From JBIQLO01 sp044464175 (lineage in GTDB: Bacteria > Planctomycetota > Phycisphaerae > Tepidisphaerales > Tepidisphaeraceae): 37,138 bases of DNA. Made by a program: the position numbers and the translations under genes. The notes below the pieces were generated by a model, which saw nothing but the letters and a program-made list of their open reading frames with translations, was not told the DNA's origin and ran no database searches. The stretch spans positions 1 through 37,138 of the forward strand of contig JBIQLO010000005.1 in the NCBI GenBank assembly GCA_044464175.1, given 5' to 3'. Of this stretch, positions 14,496 through 22,672 are shown piece after piece; positions within the stretch are counted from its first letter, which is position 1, and every line of letters starts with the position of its first letter.

Positions 14496-16034
14496 TCATT
14501 CCCACTCAATCGTCGCGGGGGGTTTGCTGCTGATGTCATAGACGACACGGTTGACGCCGCGGACTTCGTTGATGATGCGGTTGCTCATGGTGGCCAGGAC
14601 GTCGTAGGGAAGGCGGGCCCAGTCGGCGGTCATGAAGTCCTGGCTTTCGACGGCGCGGACGGCGATGACGGAGTCATAGCTGCGGGCGTCGCCCATGACG
14701 CCGACGGTGGCGATGGGGAGCAGGACGGCGAAGACCTGGGCGGTCTTGCGGTAGAGGTTATGGGCGACCAGTTCCTCCAGGACGATTTCATCGGCGTCGC
14801 GGAGGATGCGGAGGCGTTCGGGGGTGATGTCGCCGATGATGCGGACGGCCAGGCCTGGGCCGGGGAAGGGGTGGCGCCAGACGAGGGTTTCGGGCAATCC
14901 CAGCATTTCGCCCACCTTCCGCACCTCGTCTTTGAAGAGGTCGCGGAGGGGCTCGACCAGTTCAAAGCCGAGTTGTTCGGGCAGGCCGCCGACGTTGTGG
15001 TGGAGCTTGATGTTGGCGGCGGTGCCGGCGTGGCCGTGGCCGGACTCGATGACGTCGGGGTAGAGGGTGCCCTGGGCGAGGAATTGCACGCCCTGGATGG
15101 ACTGGGCCTCGCGTTTGAAGGCCTCGATGAACTCCCGGCCGATGATCTTGCGTTTCTGCTGGGGGTCGGTGACGCCCTTGAGGGCGTCGAGGAACTGCTG
15201 GGAGGCGTCGGCCACGCGCAGGTCCACGTGGAAATGGTCGCGAAAGGTGGATTCGACCAGTTCCCGCTCCTTTTTGCGCAGCAGCCCGTTGTCCACGAAG
15301 ATGCAGGTGAGCTGATCGCCGATGGCCTTGTGCAGCAATGCGGCCACGACGGAGGAGTCGACGCCGCCGGAGAGGCCGCAGATCACCTTGCCCTCGCCCA
15401 CCTGCCGGCGGACGGAGGCGATGGCCTGTTCGATGAAGTTGCCCATCGTCCAGTCGCCGGCGCAGTGACAGATGTCGTAAAGAAAGTTGTGGAACAGGAC
15501 ATCGCCGCGCGGCGTGTGGGTGACTTCGGGGTGGAACTGGACGCCATAAAAGGGCTGATGGGCATGTCGGGCGGCGGCGTAGGGGCAGGTGGGCGTGGTG
15601 GCCAGGGGGATGAACTCCCCGGGCAGGTCGCGGACCTGGTCGCCGTGGCTCATCCAGACGGTGGTTTCACGGGGCAGACCGTGCAGCAGCGGGTCATCGG
15701 CCACGACGGTGAGCTTGGCCCGCCCGTATTCGCGGGCGGCGGCGGGATGAATCTGGCCGCCCAGAAGTTGCACGCCCAGTTGCATGCCGTAGCAGATGCC
15801 CAGAACGGGCACGCCCAGTTCGAAGAGGCGCGGATCGCATTTGGGGGCGTTGGGGGCGTAGACGCTGGAAGGCCCGCCGCTGAGGATCAGGCCCTTAGGA
15901 TTGAGCTTACGCAGGTCCTCGATCGGAATATCGGGGCGCACCAGCACACTATAGACCCCCTTCTCGCGGACCCGTCGCGCGATGAGCTGGGCGTACTGGC
16001 TGCCGAAATCGAGGATGGGGATGGTGTCCTGCAT
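14496..16034 (-). CDS. guaA: GMP synthase (glutamine-hydrolysing)
   Basis: This 512-residue enzyme converts XMP, ATP and glutamine to GMP, the last step of guanine nucleotide synthesis. The N-terminal class I glutamine amidotransferase domain has the nucleophile in LGICYGMQ (Cys81) and the catalytic His/Glu in HPEVTHT near residue 170. The ATP-pyrophosphatase domain has the PP-loop GLSGGVDSSV near residue 219, and the C-terminal dimerisation domain ends with the canonical KPPATIEWE. Length and motifs are standard. The ATG at 16032-16034 gives the normal start MQDTIPILDFGSQY. It follows the FHA gene on the same strand with a hairpin between them. Confidence 0.97.
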   Translation of the reverse strand: MQDTIPILDFGSQYAQLIARRVREKGVYSVLVRPDIPIEDLRKLNPKGLILSGGPSSVYAPNAPKCDPRLFELGVPVLGICYGMQLGVQLLGGQIHPAAAREYGRAKLTVVADDPLLHGLPRETTVWMSHGDQVRDLPGEFIPLATTPTCPYAAARHAHQPFYGVQFHPEVTHTPRGDVLFHNFLYDICHCAGDWTMGNFIEQAIASVRRQVGEGKVICGLSGGVDSSVVAALLHKAIGDQLTCIFVDNGLLRKKERELVESTFRDHFHVDLRVADASQQFLDALKGVTDPQQKRKIIGREFIEAFKREAQSIQGVQFLAQGTLYPDVIESGHGHAGTAANIKLHHNVGGLPEQLGFELVEPLRDLFKDEVRKVGEMLGLPETLVWRHPFPGPGLAVRIIGDITPERLRILRDADEIVLEELVAHNLYRKTAQVFAVLLPIATVGVMGDARSYDSVIAVRAVESQDFMTADWARLPYDVLATMSNRIINEVRGVNRVVYDISSKPPATIEWE

Positions 16035-16062
16035 GGGTGCTGAGTGCTGGTTGGCTATGGCT

Positions 16063-16091
16063 GAGTGCTGAAATCCTGTTACTCAGCACTC
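16063..16091 (-). terminator. Hairpin between the FHA gene and guaA
   Basis: A perfect 9-bp stem (GAGTGCTGA / TCAGCACTC) with an 11-base loop. A further copy of the word TGAGTGCTG occurs at 16041-16049. It may end or attenuate the FHA transcript before guaA; there is no T-run. Confidence 0.4.
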
Positions 16092-16116
16092 CCCCCTCTT
16101 GCCGCCTTGGCCGCGT

Positions 16117-16614
16117 TCACGGTTCCTCTTCCTCTTCTTCATCCCCGACGTTGGTGATGTCCAGAGGCTGGGGGGTGGGAGCGCGGCGGGAGCGGAAGTC
16201 GGAGGGGACTTCCAGGGTTTGGGAAGCATCCTGCCCGGCGGGTCCGGAGAGGGTGTCCACGCTGGACGGCCCGGCGGCTCCGCCGGCCTCGGCGGCCGGT
16301 TGGAGCTGGTCATCGGCCGGGACGCCGTCGATCTGGACGATGAAGACGACCGGACCGAGCTGAACCGTGTCGCCGGGATGGACTTCGGCCTCCTGGACGC
16401 GCTGGCCGTTGAGGTAGGTGCCGTTGGAGCTGCCCAGGTCCTCAATGCGGAGGGTATCGTTGTCCTTGATAAAGCGGCAGTGCTTTCGGGAGACATCCAG
16501 CAGCGGGATCCTCAGATCACAGTCCTCCCGGCGGCCGATGACGGTAATATCACGTGTCACCGAGAAGCTCCGTCGCTCGCCATCGGCCCGAAACATAATC
16601 AACACAACTTGCAT
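16117..16614 (-). CDS. FHA-domain protein
   Basis: This 165-residue protein has one forkhead-associated domain (about residues 22-95), a phosphothreonine-binding module. The signature is complete: GRREDCDLRIP with the Gly-Arg, VSRKHCRF (Ser-x-x-His) and DLGSSNGTYLNGQRV. The C-terminal 70 residues are low in complexity, Pro/Ala-rich and end in a run of six glutamates, probably disordered. It has no enzymatic or membrane domain. It probably binds proteins phosphorylated by Ser/Thr kinases, which are abundant in planctomycetes. The ATG at 16612-16614 is preceded by GAGG at 4-5 bases. Confidence 0.9.
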   Translation of the reverse strand: MQVVLIMFRADGERRSFSVTRDITVIGRREDCDLRIPLLDVSRKHCRFIKDNDTLRIEDLGSSNGTYLNGQRVQEAEVHPGDTVQLGPVVFIVQIDGVPADDQLQPAAEAGGAAGPSSVDTLSGPAGQDASQTLEVPSDFRSRRAPTPQPLDITNVGDEEEEEEP

Positions 16615-16730
16615 GCAACCTCGCCTTATACCATAAAAGGGTACCGATAGGCTAACTTTTCACCGTTCGAGGATCAACCACGGGATTTTTTTTAATTCAG
16701 GGTCGGCAAAGAGCCCGCCGGGAAGGGATT

Positions 16731-18212
16731 ATGGCCGCATATATCGCCGCAATCGACCAAGGTACCAGTTCCAGCCGGTGCATGATCGTGGGAAGGGAGG
16801 GGGTGGCGGGAATGGCACAGCAGCCGCACCGGCAGATTTATCCGAAATCCGGGTGGGTGGAGCACAATCCGGCCGAGATCTGGCAGCGGACGCAGGAGGT
16901 GATTGGCGGGGCGATGAAGGCTGCCGGCATCGAAGCCGGTCAGATCGCGGCCATAGGCATCACCAATCAGCGGGAGACGGCTTTGGCATGGGACCGGGCG
17001 ACGGGGCGCCCCTGCTGCAATGCGATTGTCTGGCAGGACGTGCGCACCGAAGCGTTGTGCGGAGCGCTGGGCCAGGAGCGGTTTCGGGAGCGGACGGGCT
17101 TGCCGACCGCCCCCTACTTCTCGGCCACGAAATGGATGTGGATGCTGGAGAACGTCTCGGGGCTGCGGGGGGAGGTGGAGAGCGGACGGGCGATATTGGG
17201 GACGATTGACACGTGGTTGATCTGGAACCTGACCGGGCGGCACGTGACCGACGTCACCAACGCCAGCCGGACACTGCTGATGGACCTGCAGCGCTGCGAG
17301 TGGGATGGCGAGATTACCCGGACGCTGGGGATTCCGGTGCAGGGGCTGCCCCGGATCGTCTCCTCGAGCGATGCCCAGGCGTTTGGGCAGACGCGGGCGG
17401 ATGGTCCATTCGGGCGGGCCATACCCGTCACCGGCTGTCTGGGAGACCAGCAGGCCGCGCTGATGGGGCAGGCGTGCCTGTCGCCGGGGCAGGCCAAAAA
17501 CACCTATGGCACGGGATGTTTCCTGCTGCGGAACACAGGCGAGAGGCCGGTTTTTTCGCGGCATGGGCTGCTGACGACGGTGGCGTACCGGCTGGGGGTG
17601 CAGGCGGCGGTTTATGCGCTGGAGGGATCGGTGGCGGTGGCCGGGGCGCTGGTGCAGTGGCTGCGGGACAATCTGGGGCTGATCGGGGCCTCACGCGAGA
17701 TCGAGGCGCTGGCCCGGAGCGTGCCGGACAACGGCGGGGTCTATTTCGTGCCCGCCTTTTCGGGGCTGTTCGCGCCGCGCTGGCGGAGTGATGCGCGCGG
17801 CGTGGTGGTGGGATTGACCCACCAGTCCAACCGGGGGCACATCGCCCGGGCCGCCCTGGAGGCGACGGCGTTCCAGAGTTATGAGTTGCTGGAGGCGATG
17901 GAACGCGACTGCGGCGGCGGAGAATCGACGGCGCTGCAGGTGGATGGGGGAATGGTCGCCAATGACCTGCTGATGCAGTTCCAAGCGGATTTGCTGAACC
18001 GGCCGGTGGTGCGCCCGAAAATCGCCGAAACGACGGCGCTGGGAGCGGCGTATGCGGCGGGACTGGCGGTGGGTTACTGGAAGGATGCGGCAGCGCTGCG
18101 CTCGGCGTGGCAGGCGGATCGGATGTGGACGCCCGGCATGGATCAATCGATGCGGCAACAGCTCCTGGATGGCTGGCGCGAGGCGGTCGAGCGATCGCTG
18201 GGGCTGGGGTAG
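16731..18212 (+). CDS. glpK: Glycerol kinase
   Basis: This 493-residue FGGY kinase phosphorylates glycerol to sn-glycerol 3-phosphate with ATP. Family marks: YIAAIDQGTSSSRCMI (residues 4-19, phosphate loop), GWVEHNPAEIW (42-52), ITNQRET near residue 82, WQDVRT near residue 102, the catalytic Asp in CLGDQQAALMGQ near residue 239, and NTYGTGCFLL near 257. Length matches bacterial GlpK. GGAAGGGA lies 5-8 bases before the ATG. No glpF or glpD gene is adjacent. It is divergent from the FHA gene across a 116-bp AT-richer gap, which should hold both promoters. Confidence 0.95.
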   Translation: MAAYIAAIDQGTSSSRCMIVGREGVAGMAQQPHRQIYPKSGWVEHNPAEIWQRTQEVIGGAMKAAGIEAGQIAAIGITNQRETALAWDRATGRPCCNAIVWQDVRTEALCGALGQERFRERTGLPTAPYFSATKWMWMLENVSGLRGEVESGRAILGTIDTWLIWNLTGRHVTDVTNASRTLLMDLQRCEWDGEITRTLGIPVQGLPRIVSSSDAQAFGQTRADGPFGRAIPVTGCLGDQQAALMGQACLSPGQAKNTYGTGCFLLRNTGERPVFSRHGLLTTVAYRLGVQAAVYALEGSVAVAGALVQWLRDNLGLIGASREIEALARSVPDNGGVYFVPAFSGLFAPRWRSDARGVVVGLTHQSNRGHIARAALEATAFQSYELLEAMERDCGGGESTALQVDGGMVANDLLMQFQADLLNRPVVRPKIAETTALGAAYAAGLAVGYWKDAAALRSAWQADRMWTPGMDQSMRQQLLDGWREAVERSLGLG

Positions 18213-18237
18213 GAGACATTCATCTTCCGCGCGCTCA

Positions 18238-19575
18238 TTACACGCCGCTGGGGTAGGCCTCGGGGACTTCGCGGAGACGGCTGGTGGGGGCATGCTCCAA
18301 CGGTTCAACCGCGCGGGTCTGGTCGAAGTGGATCACGGCGTCGAACTGGTCGGCCAGATGGGCGTTGAAATAGTGGCTGAGCCGCTCGGATTGAGGACGG
18401 TAAATGACGCCGATTGCCCGCTCCAGCCTCGGGATATTGAGGGCGTCGGCCAATGGTCCGGCATTGCGCAGGAGCAGCAGGAAGCGATTTATGCCGGTAT
18501 CGTGGAAGAGGCGTTCGTAGCTGGCCGGGAGGGAGGGGCGGACGTCCTTGAGATCGGCCGGCTCATCCCAGTTGTCGGCGGCGGTAACGGTGCCGGTGTG
18601 GGTGGTGAATCCGACGTTGAAGACGTCGGGACCATGGCTCTGGCGGAGGAGCTGGCCGACGTTGAGTTCCCCGCCGCGGCCCATTTCGGTGGCGCGGGCG
18701 TCCCCCAGGTGGGAGTTGTGGGCCCAGAGGACCATTTTGGCGCCCGGATGGAGCTGGTCGAGGTACTTGAGCAGTTCATCCACGGTGTCGGCCATGTGCT
18801 GGTCGCGCAGATTCCAGGAGGAAACCCGGCCGTGGAACATCGAGCGGTAGTAATGCTCGGCGTTTTTGATCAGCCGGGCATTTTGCCGCGCGTGGAAGTA
18901 GGCATCTTCAGCGGGTGGGCCGCCGAAGCGGGTAAACTCCTCGGCGTGCTGCTGGAGATCGACCAGCTGCTGGACGGCCTGATCCTCGCAGGAGCGGCCC
19001 AGATCGAAGCCGGCGGCATAGCCGTAGGCCTGGGGATCTTCGCCGAAATTCTCGAAGCAGGCATAGCGGAATCGGGCGCGGGTGGCGGCGGCGTGATCGG
19101 TGGCGTCAAGGTATTCCAATACCTGGGCGATGGAGCGGTAGAGGCTGTAGAGGTCCATGCCGTAGAAGCCGGCCCTGGGCCGATCGGCGGGAAGCGCATC
19201 GTTGTGCGCCCGCAGCCAGCCCACAAAGTCGAGCACATCGGCGTTGCGCCACATCCACTGGGGAAAGCGCCGGAAGCCGGAGAGGGCTTCGGCGGCGTCG
19301 GCATCGCCGGGATGGCCTCGCACATAGCGGTTGACGCGGTAGGCGTCGGGCCAGTCGGCCTCAACCACAACGGCGGTGAATTCCTTCTCTTCAATGAGCC
19401 GTCGGGTGATCCGGGCGCGGGCATGGTAGAACTCGTGGGTACCGTGGGAAGCTTCGCCCAGCAATACCAGGCGGGCTGAACCGATTGCCGCCAATAGGGG
19501 ATCGTAGTCGCGGGATGCGTTGTCCAATGGCTGGGCCTGGTCCCGGAGAGCCTGAAGGAGTTGGGAATCGGTCAT
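18238..19575 (-). CDS. Erythromycin esterase family protein
   Basis: This 445-residue protein belongs to the erythromycin-esterase-like family (PF05139), whose few studied members hydrolyse the macrolide lactone ring, though most have unknown substrates. Key motifs are LLGEASHGTHEFY (residues 38-50, with the conserved Glu41 and His44), VVEADWPDAYRVNRYVRG near residues 69-86, GFYGMDLYSLY near 136, and AHNSHLGDARATEMG near 286-300, whose His is part of the active site. The start ATG at 19573-19575 is preceded by GGAG at 7 bases. The family includes chromosomal proteins far from resistance genes, so a resistance role should not be assumed. It is monocistronic. Confidence 0.9.
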   Translation of the reverse strand: MTDSQLLQALRDQAQPLDNASRDYDPLLAAIGSARLVLLGEASHGTHEFYHARARITRRLIEEKEFTAVVVEADWPDAYRVNRYVRGHPGDADAAEALSGFRRFPQWMWRNADVLDFVGWLRAHNDALPADRPRAGFYGMDLYSLYRSIAQVLEYLDATDHAAATRARFRYACFENFGEDPQAYGYAAGFDLGRSCEDQAVQQLVDLQQHAEEFTRFGGPPAEDAYFHARQNARLIKNAEHYYRSMFHGRVSSWNLRDQHMADTVDELLKYLDQLHPGAKMVLWAHNSHLGDARATEMGRGGELNVGQLLRQSHGPDVFNVGFTTHTGTVTAADNWDEPADLKDVRPSLPASYERLFHDTGINRFLLLLRNAGPLADALNIPRLERAIGVIYRPQSERLSHYFNAHLADQFDAVIHFDQTRAVEPLEHAPTSRLREVPEAYPSGV

Positions 19576-19735
19576 GAGGTTGCTCCAGCTGAGTCAGATG
19601 CAAATAGGGGGAGCAATAGGGATGCCTCGGTCCCCTGGAAAGCAGGCAGGCCGACAAAATTTCTCATTGTGCAAATGGGAGAATGAGGGGTATAGGAAGT
19701 TTTCCAATCCTTTCACCTTCCCCAAGGAGGTCCTA

Positions 19736-19861
19736 ATGCGATCGAATCGACTCTCCCATTCCCTGCAATTGCGAGGCGCCCGGCTGGCCGTGGGAGTGGC
19801 GGCGGGCCGGAAGGCGGGGAGAATCGCCGGGGAGAACGGTTCATCGGCGGCCGGGCTATAA
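19736..19861 (+). CDS. Candidate small protein (41 residues) with strong ribosome binding site
   Basis: A 41-codon frame begins MRSNRLSHSLQLRGARLAV and is basic (eight Arg/Lys), with a small amphipathic or weakly hydrophobic middle. Its ATG is preceded by AAGGAGG with 5-base spacing, a near-perfect Shine-Dalgarno and one of the best in this window. It lies in the roughly 300-base gap between the divergent EreA-like gene (start 19575) and the VOC dioxygenase gene (start 19881), which otherwise holds no gene. It may be a leader peptide of the following operon or a real small protein; homology cannot be judged by eye. Confidence 0.4.
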   Translation: MRSNRLSHSLQLRGARLAVGVAAGRKAGRIAGENGSSAAGL

Positions 19862-19862
19862 T
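19857..19862 (+). promoter_or_regulatory. Perfect -10 box (TATAAT) before the VOC gene
   Basis: TATAAT lies 18 bases upstream of the VOC start and overlaps the end of the 41-codon frame. No clear -35 box is seen at 16-18 bases upstream, so activity may need an activator or the match may be chance. Confidence 0.3.
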
Positions 19863-19880
19863 CGGGTGGAGGTATGGGCT

Positions 19881-20828
19881 ATGGACCTGGGTGGATTTCA
19901 TCATCTGACGGCGGTGAGCGCCGATGCGAAGGGGAACAAGGCGTTTTACACCGGGCCGTTGGGCATGCGCCTGGTGAAAAAGAGCGTCAATCAGGATGAC
20001 GTCTCGGCGTATCACCTGTTTTATGCCGACGGGCGGGGATCGCCGGGAACGGACATCACCTTTTTTGACTGGCCCAGCCGGCCGGAGCGGCGCGGCACCA
20101 ACGCGATTGTGCGCACGGGACTGCGGGTTGCGCCGGCCAGCCTCCCCTATTGGAAGGACCGGCTGGCGGAATTGAAGTTGAAGCACGGGCCGATCGTTGA
20201 ACGGGATGGACGCGAGGGGATTGACTTTGAGGACCCGGAAGGGCAGCGGCTGAGCCTTGTGGGCGATGCCGGCGGTCCGCCGGCCCATGCGTGGCATCGG
20301 AGCCCGGTCCCGGCGGAGCACCAGGTGCGGGGGCTGGGGCCGATCACGATCAGCGTGCCGGCGCTGGAGCCGACGGCCGAAATTTTGACGGAGGTGATGA
20401 ACCTGCGCCCGGTGCGTGAATACCGCGGCATTCCGGAGGCGGCCGACGCGGCGGTGCATGTCTTTGCGATGGGCGCTGGAGGGCCGGCGGCGGAGCTGCA
20501 CGTGGCGGTGGAGCCGGGGTTGCCGCGGGCGCGGCTGGGAGCGGGCGGGGTGCATCACGTGGCGTTTCGCGTGCCGACGTTTGAGGCATATGACCAGTGG
20601 AATGAGCGGTTGCAGACGATGGGAATACCCTCCAGCGGGCCGGTGGACCGGTTCTACTTCCGAAGCCTCTATTTCCGGGAGCCCAACGGCATTCTGTTTG
20701 AGCTGGCGACGGATGGGCCGGGGTTTGACGCCGATGAGCCGATGGACGCGCTGGGCGAGCATCTGGCGCTGCCGCCGTTTCTGGAGCCGAGGCGGGCGGA
20801 GATCGAGGCGGGATTGAAGCCGTTGTGA
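19881..20828 (+). CDS. Ring-cleaving dioxygenase of the VOC superfamily (MhqO-like)
   Basis: This 315-residue protein has two vicinal-oxygen-chelate halves and matches the MhqO/LinE-like hydroquinone ring-cleaving dioxygenases. The first half opens GGFHHLTAVSADAKGNKAFYT, with a metal-ligand His; the second contains GAGGVHHVAFRV near residue 216 (second His) and SLYFREPNGILFELATDGPG near residues 262-281 (Glu ligand). The ATG at 19881 is preceded by GGAGG at 8 bases and starts the normal family N-terminus; a GTG at 19866 is the alternative. It precedes an MhqD-like hydrolase by 19 bases. In Bacillus, mhqO and mhqD are quinone-stress genes, so a role in quinone or hydroquinone detoxification is inferred. 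Confidence 0.87.
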   Translation: MDLGGFHHLTAVSADAKGNKAFYTGPLGMRLVKKSVNQDDVSAYHLFYADGRGSPGTDITFFDWPSRPERRGTNAIVRTGLRVAPASLPYWKDRLAELKLKHGPIVERDGREGIDFEDPEGQRLSLVGDAGGPPAHAWHRSPVPAEHQVRGLGPITISVPALEPTAEILTEVMNLRPVREYRGIPEAADAAVHVFAMGAGGPAAELHVAVEPGLPRARLGAGGVHHVAFRVPTFEAYDQWNERLQTMGIPSSGPVDRFYFRSLYFREPNGILFELATDGPGFDADEPMDALGEHLALPPFLEPRRAEIEAGLKPL

Positions 20829-20847
20829 TATCGGCGGAGGGTTAAGC

Positions 20848-21492
20848 ATGGATGGCGATCCGCATGCGAATCAGCCGCTGCTGCATCGCGGGCCGGAGGC
20901 GGCGCGTGGGGTGCTGGTGATGGTGCATGGGCGCGGGGCGACGGCTCAGAGCATCCTGTCGCTGTATGATGAACTGGCGGAGAAGTCGGTCGCGGCGGTG
21001 GCGCCCCAGGCGGCGGGGGGAACCTGGTATCCGCATTCGTTTCTGGCGCCGACGGAGATGAATCAGCCATATCTGGATTCAGCGCTGCACCGGCTGGCGT
21101 CGGTGGTGAAACAACTGCTCGGGTCGGGACTGGAGAGCCGCCGTATCGGACTGCTGGGGTTTTCGCAGGGAGCATGCCTGGTGAGCGAATTTGTGGCCCG
21201 TCATCCGCAGCCTTATGGGGCGGTGATGGTGCTGAGCGGCGGATTGATCGGGCCGGAAGGAACAAAACGAAACTATGCGGGGTCATTGGCAGGGGTGCGG
21301 GTTTTCCTGGGCTGCAGCGATCCGGATGCGCATGTTCCGTTTTCGCGCGTCGAGGAGACCGGGAAGGTGCTGGAGCGCATGGGGGCGGCGGTGGACGTGC
21401 GGCGGTATCCGGGAATGGGGCACACGATCAACCAGGATGAGTTGGAGGCGTGCCGGTTACTGGTGAAGGAACTGGGGCGCGACCGGGGGTGA
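20848..21492 (+). CDS. Phospholipase/carboxylesterase-type alpha/beta hydrolase (MhqD-like)
   Basis: This 214-residue alpha/beta hydrolase resembles the acyl-protein thioesterase/carboxylesterase family and MhqD. It has the oxyanion-side motif VMVHGRGATAQ (residues 25-35), the nucleophile elbow GFSQGA (Ser near 107), the acid in SDPDAHVP near 158-165 and the catalytic His in GMGHTIN near 190-196. It follows the VOC dioxygenase closely, and the deaminase ATG lies 3 bases after its stop, so these three genes form one operon. An esterase acting next to a ring-cleavage enzyme fits hydrolysis of the cleavage product, but this is inference. Confidence 0.88.
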   Translation: MDGDPHANQPLLHRGPEAARGVLVMVHGRGATAQSILSLYDELAEKSVAAVAPQAAGGTWYPHSFLAPTEMNQPYLDSALHRLASVVKQLLGSGLESRRIGLLGFSQGACLVSEFVARHPQPYGAVMVLSGGLIGPEGTKRNYAGSLAGVRVFLGCSDPDAHVPFSRVEETGKVLERMGAAVDVRRYPGMGHTINQDELEACRLLVKELGRDRG

Positions 21493-21495
21493 TTC

Positions 21496-21921
21496 ATGAA
21501 CCGCGATGCCGATTACATGCGGCAATGTGAGGCGCTGGGACGGCAGGCGGCCGAAAACGGCAATGCGCCGGTGGGGTCGCTGGTGGTCCGGGGGGAGGCG
21601 GTGGTCGCCCAGGCGGGCGAGGCGGATCGGAGCAAGAACGATGTCACCTGCCATGCCGAGATCGAGGCGATCCGGGAGGCGGTGCGGCGGCTGGGGACGC
21701 GGGACCTGTCCGACTGCATCCTCTATTCCACCCATGAACCGTGTGTCATGTGCGCCTATGCGATCCGGTATTACCGAATCGGGAAGGTGGTGTATGGGAA
21801 GGCGGTGCCCTATCTGGGGGGCGTGACGTCGGCCATGCCGCTATTAACGGCCACCAACGTGCCGCCGACATGGGGCGGCGCGCCGGTGGTGGTGCATTGG
21901 GATGAATCGGAAGTCAGGTGA
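21496..21921 (+). CDS. Nucleoside/nucleobase deaminase of the CMP/dCMP deaminase family
   Basis: This 141-residue zinc enzyme has the deaminase signatures H53-A-E55 in TCHAEIEAI and P82-C-x-x-C in EPCVMCAYAI (Cys83, Cys86), which bind zinc and supply the proton-shuttling Glu55. Length and layout fit the TadA/guanine deaminase group. The sequence after the zinc site (YYRIGKVVYGKAVPYLGG) is more like small-molecule deaminases than tRNA TadA, so the substrate is uncertain. Its end overlaps the convergent rpe gene by 8 bases (21914-21921). It follows the MhqD-like gene with a 3-base gap. Confidence 0.85.
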   Translation: MNRDADYMRQCEALGRQAAENGNAPVGSLVVRGEAVVAQAGEADRSKNDVTCHAEIEAIREAVRRLGTRDLSDCILYSTHEPCVMCAYAIRYYRIGKVVYGKAVPYLGGVTSAMPLLTATNVPPTWGGAPVVVHWDESEVR

Positions 21922-22585
21922 TGCGGCGTCGCAGGTCGGCGATGGCGGCCGGGCGGTCGTTTTGGGCGAAGATGCCGCTGGCGACGACGAACCATTGAAC
22001 GCCGGCGTCGGCCGCCTGGCGGATGGTTTGGGCATTCAGGCCGCCATCCATTTCCAGACGCTGGTCGGGGCGGAGGCGTTTTCGGATGATCTGGGCCTTG
22101 GGAAGGACTTCGGGCATGAATGCCTGGCCGGAGAAGCCGGGAACGACGGACATGATCAGCACGGTGTCCACGTCATCAAGGGCTGGGAAAATGGATTCAA
22201 CCGGCGTGGCGGGATTGAGGGTGATGCCGGCGCGGCAGCCGAGGCGGCGAATCTGGCGGGCGGTGTCGGCCGGGTCCTCGACGGTTTCCACATGGAAGGT
22301 GATGCCGTTGACGCCCGCCTTGGCGATGGCGGGCGAGTAGCGCAGTGGGTCGGAGATCATCAGGTGGGCGTCGAGATAGACGTCGGTCGCCTTGCGAGCC
22401 GCCTGGCAGATGACGGGGCCGAAGCTGATGTTGGGGACGAAATGGCCATCCATGACATCAAGGTGGAGAAAGTCGGCGCCGCCGGAAAGCACCTGATTGA
22501 TCTCCGCGCCGAGTTTCGTGAAATCGGCCGAGAGAATCGAGGGGACGATCTGGGGGGCGGTGGTGGTGAAGGGGTCGTGCGGCAT
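21914..22585 (-). CDS. rpe: Ribulose-phosphate 3-epimerase
   Basis: This 223-residue TIM barrel interconverts ribulose 5-phosphate and xylulose 5-phosphate in the pentose phosphate pathway. Marks: VPSILSADFTKLG (residues 14-26), HLDVMDGHFVPNISFG (41-56, metal ligands His and Asp), DAHLMI near 73-78, MSVVPGFSGQAFMPE near 144-158 and the second catalytic Asp in EMDGGLN near 177. The usual GSAIF near the end is ASGIF here, a mild change at the phosphate-binding loop. It lies 87 bases downstream of pgk on the same strand, with a hairpin in between. Confidence 0.93.
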   Translation of the reverse strand: MPHDPFTTTAPQIVPSILSADFTKLGAEINQVLSGGADFLHLDVMDGHFVPNISFGPVICQAARKATDVYLDAHLMISDPLRYSPAIAKAGVNGITFHVETVEDPADTARQIRRLGCRAGITLNPATPVESIFPALDDVDTVLIMSVVPGFSGQAFMPEVLPKAQIIRKRLRPDQRLEMDGGLNAQTIRQAADAGVQWFVVASGIFAQNDRPAAIADLRRRIT

Positions 22586-22600
22586 GGTTCGGTCGGCAAG

Positions 22601-22656
22601 GTGGGATTTATCTCAGGATGATGGATGAGATCAATCCCTGGAGGGATAAATCCCAC
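22601..22656 (-). terminator. Hairpin between pgk and rpe
   Basis: A perfect 12-bp stem (GTGGGATTTATC / GATAAATCCCAC) with a 32-base loop fills the gap between pgk and rpe. There is no T-run. It may partly terminate the pgk transcript or stabilise the mRNA end. Confidence 0.45.
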
Positions 22657-22672
22657 TCTGCCGCTCCCTTGT

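Noticed and set aside
14248..14505. A small minus-strand frame reading GTGILPVRSRRVGLGPPG
   Set aside because: It is the translation of REP-like palindromes, a known source of spurious proteins in such genomes.
14439..16043. A 534-residue open frame on the plus strand opposite guaA
   Set aside because: It is the antisense shadow of guaA, rich in Gly/Ala/Val/Asp from GC-biased codons, with no domain pattern, while guaA is complete on the minus strand.
18238..19575. Macrolide resistance gene
   Set aside because: The erythromycin-esterase-like family includes many chromosomal proteins of unknown substrate; nothing nearby points to resistance.
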